The notes: generated from the sequence alone by a model not told the origin. 11,973 nt of DNA from Desulfonema limicola (GCA_020718925.1 DYRC01000043.1:6671-18643), one strand, 5' to 3'. Counted from the first letter of the stretch, positions 1 through 6,908 are shown. Translations and numbers: made by a program.

Positions 1-60
1 AGTGGTCAGTGGATAGTGGATAGTGGATAGAAAAAAACTAACCACTAACCACTAACCACT
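1..60. repeat. Hairpin-forming 7-nt tandem repeat pair
   Basis: Four units of AGTGGNN (1-28, three of them AGTGGAT) are followed by AG, an A7 run (31-37), and three units of CTAACCA plus CT (38-60). Bases 8-30 can pair with 38-60 around the A7 loop. The pairing fails once per unit, at A27/A41, A20/A48 and A13/A55, giving a regular A-A mismatch every 7 bp. The element lies 9 bp beyond the stop codon of the PilO-like gene, in its 3' untranslated region. There is no U-tract after the stem, so it is not a standard terminator. The start of the window cuts off its left context. Confidence 0.8.
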
Positions 61-69
61 TCTGACTTT

Positions 70-615
70 TCACTTCTTAACCAATTTATGTCTGATTTCA
101 ATTTTTCTGATCTGGTCAATAGCCCGAATAGAAATACGCTCGATCCGATCTGTATAAGACAGATTTTCCAGCCCGATTAAAAAACGATGAATATTTGAAA
201 AACTATTTTTATCCTCAGTTTCCGTGCTGTTTGTGGCAAGCAGAACAGAAAGGGTTTCAAAATTCGCGTCAAATCCGACAGACTCGACACTGAGGCGGTT
301 CTGAGCTGCAAGCTGTTCAATATCAAAAGCTGCTTTTGCCTTTTCTTCGGGCAGCAGCGCGGCTTTGTTCAGAGAAGATAATTCATCAGGCAGCTTAAAT
401 TTGTCTATCTCCTGAAGTTGCAGCGCAAGAAGCGGGAGAAGTTCTTTTTGTTTCTCAATCTGCGCGTTAAATTCATCTGTGTGTTTTTTTGTCTGTATCA
501 GAAGTTTATACCGGGGATACATGGCAACAATTACAAACGCAAAAATACATAAGCCGCATATCAGAAAAAGGATAAGGCTTCTGGTTTTTTCTTTTGTGAT
601 AATCTGCTGAGGCAT
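70..615 (-). CDS. PilO/GspM-like inner-membrane pilus assembly protein
   Basis: This 181-residue bitopic protein has a short basic cytoplasmic head (1-12), one transmembrane helix (about 13-33) and a predicted coiled coil (about 36-70). A small alpha/beta periplasmic domain follows (about 95-181). This is the layout of PilO and GspM, which pair with PilN or GspL in the inner-membrane alignment complex of type IV pili and type II secretion. Sequence similarity alone is weak, so the call rests on architecture and on position: it starts 2 nt after the stop of the PilM-PilN fusion. A GGAA ribosome-binding motif lies in the tail of that upstream gene, implying translational coupling. PilP and PilQ would be expected further downstream, outside the window. 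Whether the system is a pilus or a secretion machine cannot be decided from this gene. Confidence 0.68.
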   Translation of the reverse strand: MPQQIITKEKTRSLILFLICGLCIFAFVIVAMYPRYKLLIQTKKHTDEFNAQIEKQKELLPLLALQLQEIDKFKLPDELSSLNKAALLPEEKAKAAFDIEQLAAQNRLSVESVGFDANFETLSVLLATNSTETEDKNSFSNIHRFLIGLENLSYTDRIERISIRAIDQIRKIEIRHKLVKK

Positions 616-617
616 CT

Positions 618-2417
618 TCAGTTCCGGTCTAACTCCGATTGAGCGTTGAATTGTAAAACTTCCTGTTCTTCAAATATTTCAACTGTTTTTTTGCTGATAG
701 TCGGTTTTGCCAGGATAGGGGAAGCTCCCAGATCGCTCAGATATTTGTTCAGAACCGTTTCAAAATCCGAGTGTCTGCCCTTTACAATGCCCTCTATGGT
801 CAGCAATACTTTTTCCGTATCGGTTTTCTTCTGAGGCTCGGTTTTCTGAGTCGGAGATTGACCTTGTCCGGTTACCAGGGTAATGGCAATCAGGCGAATA
901 TCTTTGGGCGTTACCCTGATAATATCTGAAATTGCAACAATATTCAGATAGCGTACAGCGCAGTCTTTGTGTTTTTGTTTTTCAGCGTTTGTCCGATCAG
1001 ATAACAATGTTATCATATCTTCACTCAATAAAATACGGTGATTTTCTTTTTTAAACGGAATCCCTAAAACCTTGAGTTTTTGTGTGATGTCACCGCTCTC
1101 CGGCAGCATGATGCTCTCCAGCTTATGTTTAAGAGCGATCATCTTCTGTTCTTTATCGGCAGCCTGACGTCCCTGCCAATAATAAACTCCGCCGCTTATG
1201 AGCGCTGTCATCAGCAGGATGGCAAAAACAATCCGGCGTATAAAAAAGATTTTGTCAAGCCCTTGTCTGTCAGGATAGGTCATAAGAAAATTCGGCGTAG
1301 CTGCATTATCAGACAAAGCAAGCCCTATTGCAGGAACAAAGGATAATTTTTCAGCATCTGATTCGGGCAGTTTGATTTTATCGCCAAATAATTCAATATC
1401 TGTAAACGGGTCCATATCACTTGTTTTTATATTTTCGCCGATCTGCTCCCCGATATAAGATACCAGAGGTTTATATTGCGCCGAATCTCCTCCGACATAG
1501 ATTATCCCCACCGGCGTCTGACAGATATTGCTGTTGTAATGATCAAATGTTCTTTCCAACTGACGTACCAGACGATCTGCGGCGTGTTGAATCATGTTAA
1601 ATACGGCATGTTCATTTATATGTTGCGCGCCTTCGACATTCAACGGCAGAGAGCCGGAAATCAGCGCTTTGAAAATCGTAGGCGCTATCATCTTGAGTTC
1701 ATATTTTTCTCTGCCGACTTTTTCACGGATAGCATCGGTCAGGCTTCTTTCAGAGGTTTTGATGTTGCGGGACATCGCAAGATTTCCGTTCGGAAAAAAA
1801 ACATCAATCCGGGATCGGGTTTTTCCGATCCAAAGCGTAGATACACTCTGATTTTCAATTTTAAGCCACCGGCTTTTAAACAAATTCTGAACTGCAAACG
1901 GATACAGGGAAATTCCTGACAGCGGAAAGCCGATCTCTGAAAAGAGAAGCTTTAGCTTTTCAATATCATATTTCAAGGCGCTGCATGACATTATCCCGAT
2001 TTTATCTTTTACGGTTTCTTCGGCATTATCCGGCACCTCAAAGGTAAAAATACGTTCATCGTCATTGAATGCGGTTTCTTTTTTATATGTCCAATACACC
2101 GCGTTGCTGATCTGATTTTCAGAGACTTTCGGAATATTCAGGTATCGGATATCGGCTCTGGACATAGACCCGGCTGTCCAGATATTCCTGTTTTTCAAAG
2201 AGCCGCAGAACTTAGTCAGCGCGGATTTCAATACTTCGGAAAATTCAGGGCTGTATTTGGAAATGCTTTCTTCAAACGGCACCGCGACATACTCAGCCAG
2301 CTGCGGACGCCCTGAAGAATAGCGGATCTTCACCAGTTTAAGGCTGTCGTAAGCAATCTCCACCCCGACAGTCTCTTCGGCATTGAACGGCGTATAAGAA
2401 AATATATTTCTGATCAT
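618..2417 (-). CDS. PilM-PilN fusion, pilus assembly platform protein
   Basis: The protein is 599 residues, much longer than stand-alone PilM (about 350) or PilN (about 190). Residues 1-372 look like the actin-like PilM ATPase fold, with a phosphate-1-like strand (VGVEIAYDSLKLVKI, 17-31), a second nucleotide-site strand (GIIYVGGDSA, 304-313) and a terminal PAIGLAL segment (362-368). One transmembrane helix (about 392-413) leads to a short coiled coil (417-435). A periplasmic PilN-like domain follows, with core strands at 506-516 and a conserved-looking segment at 538-570. PilM normally binds the cytoplasmic tail of PilN, so the fusion makes that contact permanent and gives a GspL-like topology. 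The ATG at 2417 has only a weak Shine-Dalgarno, but the PilM fold begins right after it. A sigma70-like promoter lies 40-67 bp upstream. The function is inferred from fold signatures and the PilO-like partner downstream. Confidence 0.75.
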   Translation of the reverse strand: MIRNIFSYTPFNAEETVGVEIAYDSLKLVKIRYSSGRPQLAEYVAVPFEESISKYSPEFSEVLKSALTKFCGSLKNRNIWTAGSMSRADIRYLNIPKVSENQISNAVYWTYKKETAFNDDERIFTFEVPDNAEETVKDKIGIMSCSALKYDIEKLKLLFSEIGFPLSGISLYPFAVQNLFKSRWLKIENQSVSTLWIGKTRSRIDVFFPNGNLAMSRNIKTSERSLTDAIREKVGREKYELKMIAPTIFKALISGSLPLNVEGAQHINEHAVFNMIQHAADRLVRQLERTFDHYNSNICQTPVGIIYVGGDSAQYKPLVSYIGEQIGENIKTSDMDPFTDIELFGDKIKLPESDAEKLSFVPAIGLALSDNAATPNFLMTYPDRQGLDKIFFIRRIVFAILLMTALISGGVYYWQGRQAADKEQKMIALKHKLESIMLPESGDITQKLKVLGIPFKKENHRILLSEDMITLLSDRTNAEKQKHKDCAVRYLNIVAISDIIRVTPKDIRLIAITLVTGQGQSPTQKTEPQKKTDTEKVLLTIEGIVKGRHSDFETVLNKYLSDLGASPILAKPTISKKTVEIFEEQEVLQFNAQSELDRN

Positions 2418-2456
2418 ATTCTTTTTTACAGGCTCCGTAATAAAAATATTTTCTAT

Positions 2457-2484
2457 TTTATACGGAAATGATAATGTTAGTCAA
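2457..2484 (-). promoter_or_regulatory. Sigma70-type promoter of the pilMN-pilO operon
   Basis: Read on the minus strand, TTGACT (2479-2484) is followed by a 16-nt spacer and TATAAA (2457-2462), a near-consensus pair. It is correctly oriented and sits about 40 bp upstream of the fusion gene's ATG, in an AT-rich divergent intergenic region of 121 bp. No comparably good plus-strand promoter was found there for the divergent cyclase. Confidence 0.6.
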
Positions 2485-2538
2485 GGTGTTCCATTTTAAA
2501 AAAATGTATCTGTCTTTAGGGAAAAAAGAATATCCGAC

Positions 2539-3855
2539 ATGAAACAGGGAAAATACAAGTCTGTATCTCTTACTGACCGTATGGTGCTGATTGGTTTCGG
2601 GCTGGCTGTTGTCTATTGGTTCTGCGAATCTTTCATCAACTTTTTTTTGTCGAATCAGGGGAATTTTTTCAGAGATTTTTTCGGACCGGATATTCATGTG
2701 ATTCAAACCCGCCTGATTGTTTTATGCCTTTTTGTCATTTACGGCTCTCATGCTCAATATACCATGAATCAGCGTCAGGCAGCACAGGAAGCGCTTCAGA
2801 AAAGCGAAGAGCACTATCGCTCATTGGTTCAGAACATTCCCATCGGGATGTATCGCCAGACGCCCGAACCCGAAGAAAAAATTTTAATGGCAAATCCGGC
2901 TCTGTGCAAGATGCTCGGCGTTGATTCCGAAGAAGAACTCTTAGCCATGAATGCTGCGGATATATATATGACAGACAAAGAAAAAAAATTCTTACTTAAT
3001 GTTCTGATACAGAAAGGACGTGTATCATGGTTTGAAATCCGGCTGCAACGCAAAGATAACACGCCGATATGGGGTTCCGTTACCGCCAAAGTGGTTTATG
3101 AGAAAAATAGTGAAAATATTGCCTATTTCGACTGTACGGTAGAAGATATTGACGAGCGCAAAAAAGCCATACAGCGGGTTCGGGAAGAAGAAGAAACCCG
3201 CAGACGTTTTGAAAGGCTGCTGTCTCCGGATTTGGCAGAGATGGTGGCATCCGGCAAATTGAAAGTTGAAAAAGGCGGAGAATCCCGATTTGCCACCGTG
3301 TTGTTTGCCGACATCCGGGGCTTTACGACCCTGAGTGAAAACACTGCCGCATCCAAGGTGCTTCAACTGCTCAATGAATATTTTGAGATGATGGTGAATA
3401 TTGTATTTAAGCACGAAGGCACGGTGGACAAATTTATCGGGGATTCTGTGATGGTCAACTGGGGTGCGCCGGTCATCCATAATGACGATCCGATCCGGGC
3501 AGTAAGGGCGGCGATTGAGATGCAGCATGAGATCAAAGCGTTCAACATCGAACGGAAACTTAACGGCGAGCAGGAAATTCAGGTGGGCATCGGTATCAAT
3601 ACAGGTCATCTGGTTGCCGGATATATCGGTTCTTCACAAACCATGAGCTATTCGGTGGTCGGCGATACGGTGAATACCGCATCCCGACTGTGTTCCGCTG
3701 CCAAAGGCGGACAGATCATTATTTCCGAAAACACTCACAAATATCTCGGAAATACATTTGAAGTGCTGAAACTCGAACCTGTTCACGCCAAAGGCAAATT
3801 CAAACCCATCCGGGTATTTGAGGTGATAGGGTATCACACAGGTTATGGCATCTGA
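2539..3855 (+). CDS. Membrane-anchored PAS-domain class III adenylate/guanylate cyclase
   Basis: The product is 438 residues. It has two hydrophobic helices at the N terminus (about 15-37 and 58-71), a PAS sensor domain (about 85-205), a helical signalling linker rich in Arg and Glu (about 206-228) and a C-terminal class III cyclase domain (about 248-430). The catalytic set appears complete: metal-binding Asp258 (FADIRGFT) and Asp302 (KFIGDS), purine-recognition Lys298 and Asp376, and Asn379 and Arg383 (VVGDTVNTASR). The Lys/Asp pair favours ATP as substrate, hence cAMP as product. It is most likely an inner-membrane enzyme whose output is tuned by the PAS domain. The PAS ligand is not evident. 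The start at 2539 has a weak Shine-Dalgarno (AGGGA lies too far upstream), but the next in-frame ATG would cut into the first helix. The gene is divergent from the pilus assembly operon. Confidence 0.92.
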   Translation: MKQGKYKSVSLTDRMVLIGFGLAVVYWFCESFINFFLSNQGNFFRDFFGPDIHVIQTRLIVLCLFVIYGSHAQYTMNQRQAAQEALQKSEEHYRSLVQNIPIGMYRQTPEPEEKILMANPALCKMLGVDSEEELLAMNAADIYMTDKEKKFLLNVLIQKGRVSWFEIRLQRKDNTPIWGSVTAKVVYEKNSENIAYFDCTVEDIDERKKAIQRVREEEETRRRFERLLSPDLAEMVASGKLKVEKGGESRFATVLFADIRGFTTLSENTAASKVLQLLNEYFEMMVNIVFKHEGTVDKFIGDSVMVNWGAPVIHNDDPIRAVRAAIEMQHEIKAFNIERKLNGEQEIQVGIGINTGHLVAGYIGSSQTMSYSVVGDTVNTASRLCSAAKGGQIIISENTHKYLGNTFEVLKLEPVHAKGKFKPIRVFEVIGYHTGYGI

Positions 3856-3860
3856 TCTTC

Positions 3861-3960
3861 CCCGGAAATGAATTTCCGGGCTATTATGTGTCGTCCCTAT
3901 GGGACTCTATACTTTGTCCCGTAGGGACATCCCGTAATAGCGCGGCAATTTATTGCCGTG
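3861..3960. repeat. Head-to-head pair of REP-like palindromic units
   Basis: Two units of about 45 nt face each other across a 10-nt spacer: 3861-3905 on the plus strand and 3916-3960 on the minus strand. Each has an outer hairpin, then GCTATTA, a variable 6-nt stretch and an inner hairpin GTCCCTAYGGGAC. The outer stems are CCCGGAAAT/ATTTCCGGG (3861-3880) and CGGCAAT/ATTGCCG (3943-3958). Aligned over 26 nt, the outer parts of the two units agree at 21 positions, and one A-T pair in the first is C-G in the second. The element fills the gap between two convergent genes and could slow or end transcription from both sides, though no U-tract is present. The layout resembles the bacterial interspersed mosaic elements mobilised by RAYT-type enzymes. 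No such gene is in the window. Confidence 0.8.
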
Positions 3961-3984
3961 TGATGATTCGGATTTGATATATTA

Positions 3985-4956
3985 TCAGCCTCTGACCGCC
4001 GACACAATCGTATCCACCACTTTGCTGACCCGCTCCACCACAATGTCGAAGTTGGTTACCGGAATCGAATTTTGCAGTTGAAATTTCACAAAAAAATCCA
4101 TTTTATTCAGATCATCGGGCATGTGATAAAAAAATGCCCTTATCTTGCCTTCACCTGAAAGCTTCTGCATATCCCGGATAAAGCCCTGCTGCTGTTTCAG
4201 CGTTTTTTCGTTGAGTTCCGGGGTATTCACCATCGCAGGAGACGGATACAGAAAAATAAGCTGCCCTTCAGGATTTTTTCCAAATTCAATAATGGCTTCT
4301 TCAGGAAAAGGATACTGACGGGTACAATCGCTATCGTCATTCATCAGGTCTGAAAAAACGATAATTCTGCCCCCGGGTTTTTCTTTCATCACCTTTTCCA
4401 ACAGAAGATGCAGCGGCGTTGTAACATAAGCTTTGACATTCTTCGCCGCCGCCTCTGCATCCTTGGGAGAAATCGTTCGGATTCTTTCATCCACCTCTAC
4501 GGTAAATCTGGACATTTCTTTGGGAGACTGCGTGGATACCAGCGTCCTGAAAGAAGCATTTCCGCACCCCGGATTGCCGAAACTGTCCACCTGATAGGAA
4601 ACCGCCTCGTCTCCCACAAATTGCTTCAGACGGGAAATCACGCCGTCTTTGATTTTATCCAGCACCTCTTCACGCGCTGTGGCAGATACGTCAATTCCCA
4701 CATAAAACACATTGGGTCTGGGCTGACGCACATGCCTGAACTCAGCCGCAACGCCTTTGTTGGTGAACGAAAAATACGTTGAGATCCCGATAATTCCGAT
4801 AAGAACAACCAGCGGTATCAGAACGATTTTCCGCTTGAAAAAGGGCGGTGCTACCCATTTTCCGATATTTGAGCCGCATTTGGGACAGGCATTGCCCTGA
4901 ATTTTCCCCGTATATCCGCATCGGGGACAAAAAGCGTATTTATCGGATTTTGACAT
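3985..4956 (-). CDS. Zinc ribbon-TM-vWA-like domain protein
   Basis: I do not recognise a named family for this 323-residue protein. It begins with a zinc-ribbon pattern (Cys10, Cys13, Cys24, Cys27, two CPxC pairs), has one transmembrane helix (about 43-63), and continues with a globular domain that resembles a von Willebrand A fold. The evidence for vWA is the strand VFYVGIDVSAT (83-93), with Asp89, Ser91 and Thr93 close to the metal-binding DxSxS motif, and a later strand RIIVFSDLMND (197-207) ending in Asp203. The vWA part would sit across the membrane from the ribbon. Its start lies 11 nt after the stop of the FHA gene, with a good GAAGG site, so it is the last gene of a PP2C-FHA-vWA operon. 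The context suggests a structural or metal-binding adaptor in phosphorylation-dependent signalling. Confidence 0.7.
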   Translation of the reverse strand: MSKSDKYAFCPRCGYTGKIQGNACPKCGSNIGKWVAPPFFKRKIVLIPLVVLIGIIGISTYFSFTNKGVAAEFRHVRQPRPNVFYVGIDVSATAREEVLDKIKDGVISRLKQFVGDEAVSYQVDSFGNPGCGNASFRTLVSTQSPKEMSRFTVEVDERIRTISPKDAEAAAKNVKAYVTTPLHLLLEKVMKEKPGGRIIVFSDLMNDDSDCTRQYPFPEEAIIEFGKNPEGQLIFLYPSPAMVNTPELNEKTLKQQQGFIRDMQKLSGEGKIRAFFYHMPDDLNKMDFFVKFQLQNSIPVTNFDIVVERVSKVVDTIVSAVRG

Positions 4957-4967
4957 GAAATAGCCTT

Positions 4968-5681
4968 CTATGTTTTGAGAGTGAACTGCATTTTGACCGA
5001 TCCGATTTCAATCACGTCAAACTCTTTGAGTTTCAGCGAATCTTTTACGGTTTCACCATTGACTTTGGGCTTTGACAGCCCGCCGACATAGCTGATCGAA
5101 TATCCGTCAGGTCTTTTGCTGATGGTTGCGGCAGTCTGTCCCATCGTCAGTCCGCTCAATACAATATCAGACGAAGCATTTTTGCCGATACGGGTCAGCT
5201 TTTTGCTGAGTTCCACCTCGCCCTCGCCGCCTGCCAGAAAAGACAATATTCCCATCGGTTCTTTGTCAACCTGAACCTGAGGACGGACAACATTTTTTTC
5301 AAGCATTTTCCGGTAATCGCCGGTTTCCATCATCATGGTTTCATTTATGTTGTCTTCGGCTTCTTCCGGCGCCTGCTCTCCGGGCTGATATGCAAACACA
5401 ATGATATGTTTGCCGATGGTAATCACATCGCCATGCTTGAGCCAATGAGCGCTTTTGATGAGTTCTTCGTTGACAAATGATCCGTTTTTGCTTTGCAGAT
5501 CCGTCAGCAGAAACCCTTTGCTTTCCCAGCCGATCTTGGCATGATGTCCTGATACGGCAAGATTTTCGATCACAATGTCGTTGTCCGTCATCCGACCGAT
5601 ACTCAGCGTATGCCCCCTTTCGACTTTATATCTGCTGATCTCTTTGCTGTCTTTCTTGAATTTCAGCGTTAAAATCGGCAT
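4968..5681 (-). CDS. Double FHA-domain phosphopeptide-binding protein
   Basis: This is a 237-residue soluble protein. The first FHA domain (about 20-98) has all the usual phosphothreonine-site residues: Gly29-Arg30, Ser44 with His47 (SGHHA), and Asn66-Gly67 (SKNGSFVN). The second (about 155-235) keeps the fold pattern (RIGKNASSDIVLSG, then VNGE and a terminal IEIGSVKMQF) but has GQTAATI where the Ser-x-x-His motif belongs, so it probably does not bind phosphopeptide in the usual way. The linker has two threonines in a Met/Glu-rich stretch (NINETMMMET, 111-120), plausible targets for a Ser/Thr kinase. The gene lies 28 nt after the stop of the PP2C phosphatase and has an AGGGGG ribosome site. 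Its likely role is to read phosphorylation that the phosphatase removes. The partner kinase is not seen here. Confidence 0.88.
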   Translation of the reverse strand: MPILTLKFKKDSKEISRYKVERGHTLSIGRMTDNDIVIENLAVSGHHAKIGWESKGFLLTDLQSKNGSFVNEELIKSAHWLKHGDVITIGKHIIVFAYQPGEQAPEEAEDNINETMMMETGDYRKMLEKNVVRPQVQVDKEPMGILSFLAGGEGEVELSKKLTRIGKNASSDIVLSGLTMGQTAATISKRPDGYSISYVGGLSKPKVNGETVKDSLKLKEFDVIEIGSVKMQFTLKT

Positions 5682-5709
5682 TCCGGCATCCCCCTTATGT
5701 TTGAAAAAA

Positions 5710-6531
5710 TTATTTTGTTATCATATCTATGAGTTTGAAGATAAAGCCCATCACGCCTGTTCTGGCACGATTCACCGCTTTCACCTTTAACACAATCACC
5801 GTGATGTTGTCATCTCCCCCGCGCTGATTTGCGGCATCCACCAAATCCTGACTCGCTTTCCCCGGATGTTTATGATTCAGAATCTCAAGAATCTCATCAG
5901 GAAGAAGCTTATCGCTCAACCCGTCAGAAGCAATCACCACCACGTCTTCTTTAAAGCATTGAATTTCACAGAGATCCGCTCTCACAGAGTCCTCAATGCC
6001 CATCGCTCTGGTGAGCATGTGGCTGAATCCTTTACTCAATTGGCTGGCTCCGGAAGGATTCATGGCTCTTTGTTCCGCCATTACCGTATGCGTTACCGAA
6101 AGCAGTTCGATAGTTCCGTTTCGGATAAGATAAATCGGACTATCTCCCACATTCGCGGCAATCAGGGTATCTTCTGTAAAATACACGGCAGACACCGTTG
6201 CGCCCATTCCCCGATAGGATGATTTGTTCCGCGATGCCTGAAACACCACCTGATTGGAAAGATTGATTCCCGAAATCAGACGATTCGCTTCTTTGGACAG
6301 CGTTTTGTCAGAATCGGCGAGTTCCTCGACGGTTTTGCCGCCTTTGAAGCGTTTGATATAGTCTTCCATCGTCTTTACGACGAGAAGACTGGCAACTTCT
6401 CCGGCTTGGTGTCCGCCCATGCCGTCCGCGACCACATACAGCCCCATATTATCGTCAAGAAACAGAGAATCCTCGTTTCCCTTTCGTTTTTTGCCGACGT
6501 CGCTGACGCCTGCCGATTCAATAACTATCAT
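5710..6531 (-). CDS. PP2C-family serine/threonine protein phosphatase
   Basis: The 273-residue product is a complete PPM/PP2C catalytic domain, a metal-dependent protein phosphatase. Motifs in order are KRKGNEDS with Asp21, VVADGMGGHQAGE with Asp36, a GMGAT strand, ANVGDSPIYLIRNG, VVIASDGLSD with Asp203, and GGDDNITVIV with Asp240-Asp241. The metal-coordinating aspartates are all present. The short C-terminal tail (about 258-273) is amphipathic and hydrophobic and might touch the membrane. I place the start at 6531, since the family core begins immediately there and the 52 codons upstream look non-coding. A GGAAAGG motif precedes it, though its 14-nt spacing is long. It is the first gene of the PP2C-FHA-vWA operon, with 28 nt to the FHA gene. 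Expected substrates are kinase-phosphorylated proteins, possibly the FHA protein's linker. Confidence 0.93.
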   Translation of the reverse strand: MIVIESAGVSDVGKKRKGNEDSLFLDDNMGLYVVADGMGGHQAGEVASLLVVKTMEDYIKRFKGGKTVEELADSDKTLSKEANRLISGINLSNQVVFQASRNKSSYRGMGATVSAVYFTEDTLIAANVGDSPIYLIRNGTIELLSVTHTVMAEQRAMNPSGASQLSKGFSHMLTRAMGIEDSVRADLCEIQCFKEDVVVIASDGLSDKLLPDEILEILNHKHPGKASQDLVDAANQRGGDDNITVIVLKVKAVNRARTGVMGFIFKLIDMITK

Positions 6532-6688
6532 CGAGCAATCCGATACCTTTCCGCTGATAACGATGACTGTTTGCCCACTGAAACATTTTGGAAAGTTCAA
6601 TACAATATTTTTTTCAATCAGGCAATGCCTTTTTACGCCATATCTGCCCCTTCTGTGCAAAATCTCAATCAGAGAAAGGAAAATCACT

Positions 6689-6784
6689 ATGAAAGAAGAA
6701 GTCTGGGGAAGTGAAATCGATCCGAATTATGAACCTGATCCGAATTTCGTAATCGAAAACAGAAAGCCGGATCCGCCGAAATAA
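6689..6784 (+). CDS. Candidate small protein, 31 residues, unknown
   Basis: A short frame starts at an ATG preceded by AGAAAGGAAA (6673-6682), a good ribosome binding site 6-8 nt upstream. The predicted peptide is acidic and proline-rich, with one Trp and an internal echo DPNYEPDPNF (11-20). It has no signal peptide and no membrane segment. It lies between the divergent PP2C gene and the plus-strand hydantoinase operon, and ends 30 bp before a repeat element. The frame stays open upstream to 6419, but that part is antisense to the phosphatase. Support is the RBS, the clean start and stop, and the ordered-looking composition. There is no recognised homologue and no clear promoter, so it may not be expressed. 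Confidence 0.45.
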   Translation: MKEEVWGSEIDPNYEPDPNFVIENRKPDPPK

Positions 6785-6814
6785 ATACCTGTCCGCAATT
6801 TTTTTGATGTTTTG

Positions 6815-6908
6815 TAGGGGCAATCCCCTGTGATTGCCCTGCTGCTGAGTGGATAAGTGGGTAAGTGGGTAAGTGGGTAAGTGGGTAAGCACAGGGGCTT
6901 ACCCCTAC
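6815..6908. repeat. Inverted repeat element with 8-nt tandem expansion
   Basis: Two related hairpins face each other. The left is GGGCAAT/ATTGCCC (6818-6839) and the right is GGGTAAG/CTTACCC (6883-6904). Each has an 8-nt loop, CCCCTGTG on the left and its exact complement CACAGGGG on the right. Both ends carry the motif GTAGGGG in inverted orientation. Between them are five 8-nt tandem units GGGTAAGT (6851-6890, the first as GGATAAGT and the last ending in C); the fifth unit is itself the inner arm of the right hairpin. This element takes up the middle of the 315-bp gap between the small ORF and the hydantoinase gene. Confidence 0.85.

Noticed and set aside
1476..1919. Plus-strand open frame of 147 codons inside the PilM-PilN gene
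   Set aside because: No domain and no ribosome site; the minus-strand protein is well supported across this stretch.
3025..3609. Long open frame on the minus strand (194 codons) opposite the cyclase gene
   Set aside because: It lies fully antisense to a cyclase whose catalytic residues are all intact, and its composition (many His, Phe, Arg) is typical of a shadow frame with no recognisable domain.
6532..6687. Upstream extension of the PP2C phosphatase by 52 codons
   Set aside because: The extra residues do not resemble the family, which starts right at the internal ATG at 6531; the stretch is AT-rich and reads as leader.
6851..6890. Tandem 8-nt units considered as a CRISPR remnant or an iteron origin
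   Set aside because: There are no spacers and units are far too short for CRISPR; no replication initiator gene, DnaA boxes or partition genes are nearby.
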